DNA from: Purshia tridentata
Lineage: Eukaryota; Streptophyta; Magnoliopsida; Rosales; Rosaceae
Length of the DNA: 64,000 bases
NCBI GenBank assembly: GCA_003254885.1
Contig: QANT01008482.1
Coordinates: forward strand, 36,343-100,342
Direction of reading: 5' to 3'
Made by a program: the position numbers and the translations under genes
Notes under the pieces: model-generated
What the model was told of the DNA's origin: nothing
The model's input: the letters and a program-made list of their open reading frames with translations, nothing else
Database searches by the model: none
Shown: one piece after another, positions 48,101 through 59,500 of the stretch
Layout of the letters: every line of letters begins with the position of its first letter
How positions within the stretch are numbered: position 1 is the stretch's first letter

Positions 48101-50350
48101 CGGACCTGGATGTGACTCAACAAGATTATGTCAGAACTGCCCAGGCTAGTGGAAAAGCTCTAGTCTCGCTTATAAATGAGGTCTTGGATCAGGCAAAGAT
48201 TGAATCTGGTAAGCTGGAGCTCGAGGCAGTACGTTTTGATCTGCGAGCAATTCTGGATGATGTTTTGTCACTCTTTTCTGGAAAGTCTCAAGAAAAAGGA
48301 GTAGAGGTAAAAGATGCTGCCACCATCAATCTTCTGCCTTTTTAAATGCCGTTTGCTACGCAAAATATTCAATTGTCTAATAACTGAATTTCTGGGATTT
48401 GCATGATCAAATTTGTGGAGAGAGCAGTTGGCAGTATACATCTCAGATCAGGTTCCTGAAATGCTTATTGGTGATCCTGGAAGGTTTCGGCAAATTATCA
48501 CCAATCTCATGGGAAACTCAATTAAAGTAAGTGTCCAGTGGGTACCGTGGGTCCTCAAGTGTAGTTAAACATAGTGGAAAGTGATGGAGGACCTCAAAGG
48601 ATAATCTTCTTTTTGGCTCAAAAATATATTTAAATAATGAGTTGTGATGAAATTTTCCCTTCTATATCGTGGAAAAAGAGTAAAATGATGAAAATGAATG
48701 CCTTAATAGATTTGACTTGCTCTGGATATCTTGTGATTTGTGGTCTAGGAATTATTTTAAGACTTGGATAAATACCAGAAATGTATTATGTTAACTCAAA
48801 TGGATTGTGCTTATATCCTGCATAAATAGCACTGAAATTGATTGTTTAATTTCCAGTTCACAGAAAAGGGACACATCTTTGTCACTGTTCATCTTGTGGA
48901 GGAGCTGACCAGTTCAATAAGTGTTGAGACCGAATCATCATCATCAAAGAACACTTTGAGTGGCTTCCCTGCTGCAGATAGACGCCGCAGCTGGGGAGGA
49001 TTTAGAGCTTTTGGTCAAGAAGGATCTGCAACTTCCCTTTCTTCGTCGTCTGACCTCATCAATCTTATTGTGTCCGTTGAGGACACAGGAGTAGGAATCC
49101 CTCTAGAAGCCCAATCTCGTGTTTTCACTCCTTTTATGCAGGTGGGACCATCCATCTCAAGGACACATGGAGGCACAGGAATTGGGCTAAGCATAAGCAA
49201 GTGTTTGGTTGGTCTCATGCAAGGGGAAATTGGCTTTGTGAGCATTCCAAAGATTGGTTCCACATTTACATTTACTGCTGTTTTCGCCAATGACTGCTGC
49301 AATCCAAATGAGTTTAAAATCCAGCAAATGAACAGCCAATCAAATGCTGCGTCATCAGAATTTCATGGCATGACGGCATTACTTGTGGACCATAGACCTG
49401 TCAGGGCCAAGGTGTCAAGATATCATATCCAAAGGCTTGGAATTCGTGTTGAAGTAGTTTCTGATTTAAATCAGGGTTTGTCTAGCATAAGCTGTGGGAA
49501 TACTACTATAAGTATGGTCCTTGTTGAACAGGAGGTTTGGGATAAAGATGCGGGCAGTTCAGCTCTCTTTGTCAATAATTTAAGGAAAATTGATTGCCAG
49601 GTTCCTCCAAAACTGTTCCTTCTTGCTAATTCTGTTAGCTCCTGCAGAACACATTCCGCAACTTCAGGTTTATATACTCCAAGTGTCATCAGGAAGCCTC
49701 TCAGGGCAAGTATGCTTGCAGCCTCACTCCAAGGTGCCATGGGAGTTGGTAACAAGGGTAATCCCCGAAATGGGGATCTCCCAAGTTTGTCTCTCAGCAA
49801 TCTTCTACTGGGGAGAAAAATTCTTATAATAGATGATAATAATGTGAACCTCAGAGTAGCTGCAGGTGCTTTGAAAAAGTATGGGGCTGACGTGGTCTGT
49901 GCAGACAGTGGTAGGAAGGCAATCTCACTGCTTAAGCCACCCCACAATTTTGATGCTTGCTTCATGGATATTCAGATGCCTGAAATGGATGGGTATGTGG
50001 TGCAACTGTTTGGTAATTTTATTCCATTGAAGTTATCATGGGTCAGTTTGGTCAATACATCTATAACTTCTATTTCTTTCCCCTGCAGGTTTGAAGCTAC
50101 AAAGCGAATACGGGACATGGAATGCAATGTCAGCAACAGTATTCAACATGGTGAAGTTTTTGCAGAAGATTATGAAAATATTGTAACATGGCATGTACCC
50201 ATTCTGGCCATGACTGCAGATGTAATTCAGGCCACCCATGAGGAATGCACAAAGTGTGGAATGGATGGATATGTTTCCAAACCATTTGAAGCTGAACAGC
50301 TTTATCGGGAAGTTTCACGTTTTTTCCAATCTACAAATGTGAATTTATAG
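45126..50350 (+). CDS. AHK3: Cytokinin receptor hybrid histidine kinase (AHK3 type)
   Basis: Ten exons (45126-45614, 46143-46424, 46775-46944, 47153-47365, 47626-47812, 47903-47954, 48077-48306, 48428-48526, 48857-49992, 50089-50350) join in phase to 1039 codons, near the 1036 of Arabidopsis AHK3. A transmembrane helix near 88-108 is followed by the cytokinin-binding CHASE domain, about 165-385, facing the ER lumen or apoplast. A second helix lies near 393-415. The kinase core has the phospho-accepting His454 in [10 protein letters not shown], the N box (NLMGNSIKF) and the G boxes ([18 protein letters not shown]). A degenerate receiver follows, then a true receiver with IIDDNN and phospho-accepting Asp945 in [10 protein letters not shown], and the TADV/KPF residues. 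It passes phosphate to AHP proteins. The start [10 protein letters not shown] is conserved. Nothing is broken. Confidence 0.97.
45853..45976. repeat. Two adjacent tandem duplications in AHK3 intron 1
   Basis: TGTTATTTTAACTACTTT occurs at 45853-45870 and 45876-45893 (period 23). Directly beyond, a 46-bp-period repeat starting at TACATA (45895 and 45941) contains a 26-base word present at 45905-45930 and 45951-45976 with one mismatch. Two repeats of different period side by side suggest repeated slippage or break repair at one spot. Confidence 0.85.
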
Positions 50351-51875
50351 AGAGGACTTAAGTTGATGACTTGCTGATGGCACAAGTACAGCACCCGTTC
50401 TCTAGGACCCTTTAAATGGATTCAGAGTTTTCCCAGCAGTAAGTTCTTTATTGACAAAGACTTGTTAGTGTCTATAATTTTTGCATTATGATAAATTAGA
50501 AGAGAATTGGGAAATTTTATGAAAGCATTTTGAGTGCTGTCAAGAACTGACAAAACACTATCCATTGGTTGACTTTTCAGGAGAACATCAGAGAGTGTAT
50601 ATAGGAGCCCTGCTTGGGATTTGAGTTTCTGTACTTTTTTCTTTTATTTAATTTTCTGAACCAGACATCAAAGCTGGTTCAGTTTTCCTTGTATAGTAGA
50701 TCCATCTCCAAGCCTCTCACTGAAGTTGGTAACCTGGAATTTTAAGTCTTTACTTCTTCAAGGCAGCTGAGGACTTGAAATCCTGAATCAGTGCTTGAAG
50801 GTGAGAGAAATACACAATTCCCTTGTGTGTATCATGTGACATGGAAGGTTTTGCATTCCATCCCAATGTAACAATAAAAGTTGCAGTCATTGAAGATATG
50901 TCACCCTTTTCTCAGTATCACTGTATCATAGAGATTGATTTTGCTGAAAGAAGGAATTGTAGGTTTACTGGGAAGAAGCAGGTGGAACATGCATCATGTA
51001 TATTACAAAGTCAATAAAGATTTGTAATCAGCCTTTCCATATTCATTTTGGTTGCCAGCCTCCTCAACAATTCCAAGAGTTTGGTTTAACTTAGATTGAT
51101 GTAAAGTTTGATTCAATGTAGAATTGATGTAACTATACAATGTTGATAATTTGTGAAATCTCATTATTACCAGTCTGATTTGTACATTCTAAGAACCATC
51201 TTGACTTCTTCGTATATGCAAATTACTAATCACCAAGGGGTTGGAGTGAATTCTTTTATTGGATATTTGGGGAAATGTAAACGTTGTGATCTACAGCACT
51301 TGATCAACAAATTCACCAGCTGCTGGCTTCCATGGAGGCCATTCTGGCTAGCCACTGAATTCCGGGTTTTTCTTTAAAAAGAAGGAAGAAAACTAATATA
51401 GAGCAGATAATAATACCACCACCTAAATCTTTTATTTTCTTTTCTTCAACCAAATGTTATTCATATTTAACTAAATGAACTTGAAATATTATTTTTTTCT
51501 TATATAACTTGATACATTTTGTAACAAAGTGGAAAGTTGAAATAATAAGAGAAACCAATGTTATTTGTTTTATTGAAGTAATAAATTGTTTATTTCACTA
51601 TATAATATATACAAGTTAAAACACATGGTTGTCAAAAAAATTATAAAATAATATTATTGAAAAAACAAAATGGCGTTGTAGTCACGCAAGCAAGATTGAG
51701 CTAAAATTAGTTGGATATATATAAATAAATAAGTAAATATATAAAGGCTCTCGTCTCTTAGTCCTCCACTCCTACTGTCTCGACTCTCCGTGTCTCGTAG
51801 TTTTTGTGTGCAGCGCAGCAGTTTCTTATTCTCAGAGCGAGTCTCTAAGCGGAGCGGCGATCAGGTGCGGCGGAG
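50351..51875. other. AHK3 3' region, spacer and NTF2 leader
   Basis: 50351 to about 51020 is likely AHK3 3' UTR and flanking sequence, with several AATAAA-like signals. 51400-51720 is very AT-rich. About 51770-51875 is GC-richer and CT-rich, the probable leader of NTF2. No other gene seen. Confidence 0.55.
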
Positions 51876-53981
51876 ATGGATCCAGACTCGGTGGCCAAGG
51901 CCTTTGTGGAGCACTACTACACGTTGTTTGACGCGAACCGCGCGGCCCTGGCAAATCTGTACCAGGAAGGCTCTATGTTGACCTTCGAAGGCCAGAAGAT
52001 CCAAGGCTCGCAGAACATCGTTGCCAAGCTCACCAGCCTCCCTTTCCAGCAGTGCCAGCACAGCATCACCACCGTCGATTGCCAGCCCTCTGGCCCCGCC
52101 GGCGGCATGCTCGTCTTCGTCAGCGGCAATCTCCAGCTCGCCGGTGAACAGCACGCGCTCAAGTTCAGCCAGGTCCATATACTCTATACTCCGTACTCGA
52201 TTTCATCTTTCGAGTGTGTTATATTTTTCGATCGTTTAGGTTGAATTCCTCTTTTTCTTAGGATTCTAGGTTTTCGATGCGACTCTCTTTGGTTGATCTG
52301 TTGCTGATCGGTGTGTGATCTTTGATGTTGTTCCGATTTTTATTATTTTTGTGCCATTGTGTGTGTGGTGTTGGTAGGAGTAGAGAAGTGAATTTTTCAG
52401 GTTAAGAATGGAGGGGTTTTGGCCTCTATGATCGAGGTTTACCCCTGGATCTGCTTGAAAATTGAGTGTGCAAATCCAATAGTGAATTTCCATAATTTGA
52501 TTGACCGGTTTTTGTTAGATTTATGAGGTGTGTCATCTTGTATGTGGTAAGATTTTGTGGACCTTATAGTTGGATCTATGCTTTTTATTTTATGCTTTTT
52601 TGGAATTGTTATTTCAGTCAGATTCAGCTGTGGCTGCATATGCAGCTATTCCATTCCGAATCTTGACTTTGTAGGTTGTACGTCGCGTTGTTCTGCATAC
52701 CATGCTAATAACTAGCAGAGAAGGATAGTGGTGTATTTTTGCATGTTTATAATTTTGTTTCTTTTATTGAGTTTGATTTATTTTCACATGGTGCTTCTCC
52801 CATGAGCGCCACACGTTGAGCGCACGCCACACAGAGTGTCACCCTTTGAGCACCATACTTTGAGCCATGTTGCGTGAGTGCCACATTCTGAGTGCCACGC
52901 TGTGGGAGCGCCAAGCTTTGAGCACCACTAAGCACCCAATGCCTTTCAACCATTGGATTGCTTTTAAGTCTTAACCTTAGAAATTAATTACATTTTGAAT
53001 TGTCAAAACTTGATTCAACCACTAATGCAGGAAGTGCTGACGACACCCTCATATTTTTTCGCTTAGATGAACTATCCTCTTATGTTCACATACGTCAATA
53101 TTGGGCGTTTTATGCTCAATTTCAGTGTGTGGTTGGTGTTTGTTTTTGGCTGTATGCATCAAGAGAAGATTGAATTGCTAATTGGATTTAATTACCTTAT
53201 GTAGTTATCAACTAGATATCCATTTCTGGTGTGAAGATGTATGAAGCGTCATCATAAAAGTACCGTTTTCTCTGTATTGTTGTGAAGGCATAAGCCACTG
53301 AATTCTTATTTTGGACTAAACAGTAGTTTCATTTATTTGGGGCCTAAATTATGTAAGTTGGCAAATAAATCCACAAAATTCCTCAGTTTCTAATTTTACA
53401 TAATAGTAACACCTTCATTTTTGTTATGCATTTTGATTGTTAATTATTGCTCAGATTTTGAATTCTTTATGTCCGTTCTCTCTCCTAACTTTAATTGCTT
53501 TGTTGGTAATATGGGGATATTGTATTACCTTTTGCTTTGGCATCTGACTTCAGATACTTTTAATTACGCTTGGCTATCATAAATGACCCACTGGAACAAA
53601 AGTCAATCATTAAATCTCCCTTCCTTCCCGCTATTGTGTCTGCCTCTCTCACCACGCGTCAGGTCATGTGATGAGATAGACATGTATGGTGGCAGTGAAC
53701 TTTTTTAATCCACTTGGATTCCTACTTATTCTTAGACACAGAATGCTGGTCTCTCGCTTGTTTGTCGAAATAAATTTATGTGATCTACCATTTATGTTGG
53801 ATTCGAGCATCTTGATATTTTCTTCATTCTCTTATAATTGTAGTTTTTGTATTATTCTGTCTCCTTTTACCTAAATCAAATTTCTTTATATGGTTTTTGC
53901 TTTCAGATGTTCCATTTGATACCTACTCCACAGGGAAGCTTTTACGTGTTGAATGACATTTTCCGGTTGAACTATGCATGA
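51876..53981 (+). CDS. NTF2: Nuclear transport factor 2 (Ran-GDP import factor)
   Basis: Two exons (51876-52172 and 53907-53981), separated by a 1.7-kb intron, join to 123 codons, the standard length of plant NTF2. The whole protein is one NTF2 fold: MDPDSVAKAFVEHYY and YTLFDANR at the start, LANLYQEGSMLTFEG in the core, then VDCQPSGPAGGMLVFVSG and a final strand ending in DIFRLNYA. NTF2 carries Ran-GDP through the nuclear pore into the nucleus. The first exon is notably GC-rich compared with its surroundings. The final codons are copied downstream (see the tandem duplication at 53951-54119). The neighbour AHK3, upstream on the same strand, is also adjacent to NTF2A in Arabidopsis. Confidence 0.95.
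52804..52930. repeat. Degenerate minisatellite in NTF2 intron
   Basis: About nine imperfect units of roughly 13-16 bases share the theme GAGYGCCACRCTTT. They are far richer in GC than the rest of the intron. Units differ from each other at several positions, so the array is old or decayed. Confidence 0.7.
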
Positions 53982-54119
53982 AGACAATGGGACAATGTGC
54001 GCCCCCTTGTCTTATCAGTGTTAATGACATTTTCCGGTTGAACTATGCATGAAGACAAGATGATCACTCACAATCAACAGAGGGTGGGACAATGTGCGCC
54101 CCCTTGTCTTATCAGTGTT
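53951..54119 (+). repeat. Tandem duplication covering the last NTF2 codons and stop
   Basis: The segment starting AATGACATTTTCCGG at 53952 begins again at 54023 (offset 71). Copy 1 (about 53951-54021) lacks some 27 bases present in copy 2 (54022-54119), which contains a GATCACTCACAATCAACAG stretch. Both copies include the last NTF2 codons and TGA and end in CTTGTCTTATCAGTGTT. Translation stops in copy 1, so copy 2 is 3' UTR. Confidence 0.92.
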
Positions 54120-54966
54120 TAGTTTTAGACATCTCAAAGATTGGAAGTGGGAACTTTGTTTTGGTTGGTCATGTTTAGTGTTTCATTGTGCCTTTTCTGT
54201 GTCCAAAATTCAGAGATTTTATGGTTGTTATTGGTTGGAATTGATGATGATTTGCTTTGTTGGGTAAATGTCTAAATGAATACTGTATTGGAGGTTATGA
54301 AGACTAAGGATGTTTCCTTCGCCCAAGTACTCTTTTGCCACTGCTGTAAGGCTTTGCATTTTGCTGAAATGTGTAGGGTTGGTGATTCCTTCTTATTGGG
54401 ATCTTGTGATCATAAGATATTGATGGGTGATTGTGGCACCATAATTGAAAGAGCTTTTATTTACATCTTTCAATAAAATTTCTAATGGAAAAGACCTGTG
54501 GGGGTTGCTGCATGGTAATACTAATTCCCAAGCATATAATAGAGACACTGTGCATAGGGAACATTGACTTGCCTTTCCATGACTATCTAAATTTGTATTT
54601 AATTCAACAACGGGAACGGTTCAAAAAAAAAATTATTTGGAATTGCCTATAACAGGCTTTCGCGGGTGAATAATGTAGATCTCAAGCATCAACTTTCTGG
54701 TGGCAGACATAAATTGAATTATAATTTTAGTATTATTCACACTATACCAACAATCTAGTACAGTTTCTTCTCAAACAAGCAAATGCTCTTTGAGCTTCTT
54801 CCTTCAAGAAGAATCCCATGATTTTAAAGTTGACAAAAATTTCAAAAATATCCAAGTCTATAAATATAAGCTTCACTCGTATTCTTGAATCTTGAAACAG
54901 AAAAAATCAAAACTGAAACACCAAAACAAATAAAGAAACACAGACAGACAGACAGTGAAGATGGTG
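54120..54966. other. NTF2 3' region and convergent spacer
   Basis: No gene supported. It contains the rest of the NTF2 3' UTR and, on the other strand, the 3' end of the gene that follows. An A-run lies near 54626. Confidence 0.5.
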
Positions 54967-55680
54967 TCAATGCTTTGCACCAGTCAAACTCTCTGATATT
55001 TCGACGTGGGGGAGGTCTGGCATTTTGAGAGAAGGGAGTGAAGAAGAGGATTCAGTTTTATGTTTTTGTTCTGGGTCGTGGCCAGACAGATCTGGGCCTC
55101 CCAACATCCCAGAGACCATACCTCCAATACATTTAAAAGGGTTGCTGAAGCCATTTTTAAGTTTCAAAAGTATGGTGACCTCAGAGGCTTGCCAAGCAAC
55201 AGTGAGCACAATCATGATGGAAAGAAGCCAGTGGGTGATGGTGTTCTGTTTCTTTACCCTCCGAAGTTCTTTCACTATCTCCTCTGTATCAGTTTCACTG
55301 CCACCACCATTTCCGTCAGCTTTATTTTGGGGCTCCTCCAATTCCCCATCTGCAGAGGCAGAGGTCTTGGCCAAAGCTTCGGGTTTGCCTTTTAATGACT
55401 CCAACTGTCAATAAAAATAATGAGTGGAATTGGAATTTCATAAATTACTCTGATTTAGAATTAGGTAGCAAAGCAATTAATCATCCAATTAGGAGTTGAG
55501 ATGGGTGGTGGGTATGTGGGTAACCTGCGAGAGCAATCGGGAGAGGAGGAGCTGGTCGTCGTCCTTATCATCATCGCCTTGGAAAACGCTGTTACCGGAG
55601 GCTTGTCTGTTTTTCCTCTCCTCCAAGAGCCTCTTGATTGCCTCGTTAATCAGCTCCACATTCTCATCGTTCGAATCCAT
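54967..55680 (-). CDS. Conserved plant single-TM protein of unknown function
   Basis: Two exons (55680-55525 and 55404-54967) join in phase to 197 codons. The N-terminus is acidic and helical (MDSNDENVELINEAIKRLLEERKNRQ), followed by an Asp-rich patch and a Ser/Glu/Gly-rich linker. A basic coiled segment (EEIVKELRRVKKQ) leads into one hydrophobic helix at about residues 110-132. The C-terminal 65 residues are Gly-, Pro- and Ser-rich. It has no signal peptide, so it is probably an internal-membrane protein. I do not recognise a named family. It may correspond to the uncharacterised transmembrane gene next to NTF2A in Arabidopsis (about At1g27300), which I recall only vaguely. Confidence 0.8.
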
Positions 55681-56533
55681 GGCTCGGCGATTGCAGATTT
55701 GCAGGCGGCGGCTCTGTTATTCTTTGGGTCTCACCGTCTGAGCAGAGAGAAGAATCGATGAGCAAGTCAGCCAAACAAACTAAAATCTTAATTTTCATTC
55801 CAGATTGCTACTACTACCGAGCTTTCTCTCTCATGCCGCCGTCGCAAGACACGTGGCACTTGCACCGGTCGTGGCGTACACGGATTGGCCTTTTCGTTTC
55901 GTTTGAGCGGCTAATGGGAAGTGATGCAAACACCACTCCCACTCCACCGGTTGTTCACTTGTTTGTTTTATTCTACGTTTCTTCTCTACATAATTTACAT
56001 GTAGACTAGTGCAGCCATGTCAGCGGACTCATAATAGGCGAGTTAATTTATAACCGACCAACGAAAAAAGGAGGCAAATCATTATTCAATAGTCGCAAGG
56101 GACCACCAATCATAAGCATGCATGTTCAAAAAAATCAATTCCGTGGCCACTAAGATAGAGGGAGAATATTGTCTTTGATAAAATGTTAGCAGGCCAGGCC
56201 GAGCTGGGCTGATGTAAGCTTTGATAAATAATAATTCAATGGTTAAGAATTGCAGGCCTAAGTCCGGCTTGAGAGGGGAGCTTATTTCTCTGCGAACTTA
56301 ATGGCAAGTGTAGGACTAATCAATCAACGATGAAAATGCCACTCATACCAATAACAGGAAGCATTTACAGCACGACATACAAAGCATGTGCTCATCAATG
56401 AACATCCCTTCTTTACATGGCCCAAGGCCCCAAACCATTATGTACAAATTGAACCCACAAATTCTCTAACAAGTGATTAGAACAAATCTGGTCAACCAAA
56501 GAGAACATAAGTTAGAATGATTAGGTGTTGCTT
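55681..56533. other. Promoter of the small TM gene and CAMTA4 3' region
   Basis: The GC-richer 150 bases above 55680 look like the leader and promoter of the small membrane-protein gene. 56300-56533 is the probable CAMTA4 3' UTR. No other gene seen. Confidence 0.5.
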
Positions 56534-59500
56534 CTACGTAAATTGATACATATCAGTGTCTTCTATATTAGAGATATCACCAAGGGAATTTGCTACTTCT
56601 GCTTCACCACTAGTGCCACCCAGTTCAGCCTGCAAGCAAAATATATAAAAAATTCTTCCCATTAGTTAAGCCTAAGTGCCTCCTTATGGAGTATTCTTCA
56701 TCAAATATTTGTGGCTTCTTGTTGCTTACCTTAGCTTGATGGTACCTCTCCAGCATGCGATGATATTGCTGGCGCGCCTCTGGAGAATCAACCATGGACA
56801 GCACCCTTGATACAGCCTCATCAATGGCTACATCGACTTTCTGTTTGCGGAACACCTTGAGGATATCTTCGTCTTCACTTTCTTCAGTGGGCTCTGTCTC
56901 CTGCCGAAAACCACGCAAACCTACTCCTTTCCTTCGCCACCTTAGTACAACTTTGTCCAGAATTCCAACTGCCCAACAGATTACCTTGTAGTTCTTCCTA
57001 ACCTGGTAACCTCTCACACACGCCTGACAGAAAAGAACTGTTAGATTCAATTTACTAATTAGATTAGTTTCAATATTTTGAATTTATATGCATGTATTAA
57101 TGCTTTGCATATTGATACAAGAATTGGATGAGCATTGCATATGTTAAATTATTAATGCTAAAGCACGTAGAAATTTCCAACTTCAAATGCGGCGCAGGAA
57201 TGGTCTAATGTATTGTTCTGTTAGAAAATGAGTTACCTGTATCTTCACAACTTTCTGGCGGAACGCCAGGAAATCCTTACGGCCTTTCCAGCCTCGATAT
57301 TTCTTCTGGATAGATACTGCAGCTGAATTGTAATCACGTGGGTTACGAAAGGCTAGTTTTGACATGGCTGAAATCCCTTGGATGTCATCTGAATTGATAC
57401 CATAATCATCTACACTAAGAGCAGCTTCTCTCTGTTGACGTCTTCTGAAAGAATGTGCCCGGAAAGCAGATTGTATGCGTGCTGCAGCCTGAGCTACATT
57501 CCGGACTGCAGCCAAGGTGTTCTTAAGTGAGACCTGATCCTCATTGGCCTCAAGGCTCTCTGTGATGCTATTTACAGTTATTTCAGCTTCAACCTCAGCA
57601 GAGCCTCTGGAAAGCTCACTTTCTTCCAAAGTAAGGGATGACAGATGGCTAGTTAGTGCCACCTCTGAAAGATAACCTGCAAGTCCCTTATGCCCACTGG
57701 TGGCTGCAATAGATGCTGGAGTTTTGCCTATTGGATCTTGGGAACTGGGATCTGTCACGGCTCCAGCTGATGCACCAGAAGCTACAAGTACAGCAACCAT
57801 CTTTTCCCTATTAAAAATGACAACATTCAATAATTATTTGGGAGCTGTAATCCTTTATCATTGTTTTACATGTTATGTCAGGTTATTAAACATATTCACT
57901 TAACCCCCCCTTAACCCATGTGTATTGCCGCCCCATGCTCTTTCTTGGACAAGGAGCAACCCAAAGAAAAAAGGAAAGTTTTATTACCTTCCAAAAAGCG
58001 CAGCCCAATGTAGAGCAGTCCATCCATTTATGTCACGAAAATTTATATTGACTCCACAATTGAGTATTGGGTTTAAGGCCCACTCAAAGCCCAACCCAGC
58101 AACCATGTGTATAATCCCTTGCTCTTTCTTGGACAAGGAACAGCCTGTCTGGTCAAGTCCATGGGATCTGGAAGAAAGCCATTGCTGTAACTTGTCTTTT
58201 AAAAGCTCTTCCAGAAGCCAATTTACGGTACTAGATGAACTTCCACTGCCAACTAGTAGAGCCTCTATGATACTGCCCCATGAATCATCGTCAGCTTTTA
58301 ATTTCCTCAAGATATCAGATTCATCACTGTCTGTTTTCTGCATTGATGAATCAGACAAGAGCATTTGAACGAATCTGACAAGTAATAACAGCTCTTCCGC
58401 AGTCTTAGTAGGTTCTGTTGGAGGTGAATTATTGTGAGTATAGCTACTGCTCTTAACTCGATACTCAAACTCCCTGACTTCACTGCAAGACTCCCGATTT
58501 CCTGAGGTGATACAGATAGTCACCTTCCCGGGAAGGTGAGGAGGAGCTTCACAACGGATTACACCTTCCTGAATGATCTGAGCAGGAACCTCAACGTCAC
58601 CAAACATACAAGCCCAAGCAGATTCTGGTGGATCACACAGAAAAGATCCAATAACGATTACCTGCATTGAGAATCGCGGGCTATAAGTTTGTTCCAGAAA
58701 ATAGCACTTGTTAAAAAAAGCAAGGGGAGCACCCTGGGAGCATTTCTTCCATCTCGGCCAAACGTTAATTGTAAGAAACATTAACAGACATAGTATGATA
58801 AGAAACAAACCTTTGTAGCCTCAGTGGCAAAACCCCATTCTGGAGATATTTCCCGAATTGTAAATTTTTGCTCTTGTGCAACAGTCAAACTGATATCTGA
58901 ATCAAGAGATCCAATCTGGCCTTGCTCAAACAACAATGAGTAGTAGTCTGAATGTGCTCCTATCGTAGAAGAATATGGAGAAAGCTTGAAACTGTCAACT
59001 TCTAGAGGTAGTGACAAAGAAGCTGGTAACATGTGAAGCTTGTCAGAGAGAAAATATTCAATAGGTACTAAAAGCAGTGTTAAACTATTTTTCAACATGA
59101 ACGAAGGGAATCATACAATTTTTAACATTATTTCCAACAGAATTTAGCCACTGCTGGTGTTCCTGCCCTTCAGTTAGTCCACTCCTCGAGGAAGATGCTA
59201 GGTTTTCCTGTAGCGATTGGGGAGAAAAGATGAGTTGATGGTTCCATTGAAGTTAAAAGATTATTTAACAAAAATACAAAAGAGTTTATTGCCATCTCAG
59301 ACACATGGCACCAGGCCATACATAAAAAATGTAAATAATTAAGTGGCCAAAAGCCATTTACACTTTCCAGAATATATATGAGTAAAATGTGATAGAAGAG
59401 GAAAAAAATGTGAAAATATAACTTCATGAAACTCTAAGTAAAACTCACATTTCTGTCCGATATATATAAACAGTTCTCCCGGGGTTCTACAACTGATGAA

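Noticed and set aside
49471-49965. A 164-codon open frame on the minus strand
   Set aside because: It lies wholly inside AHK3 exon 9 on the opposite strand and has no recognisable domain; it is a shadow of the real coding sequence.
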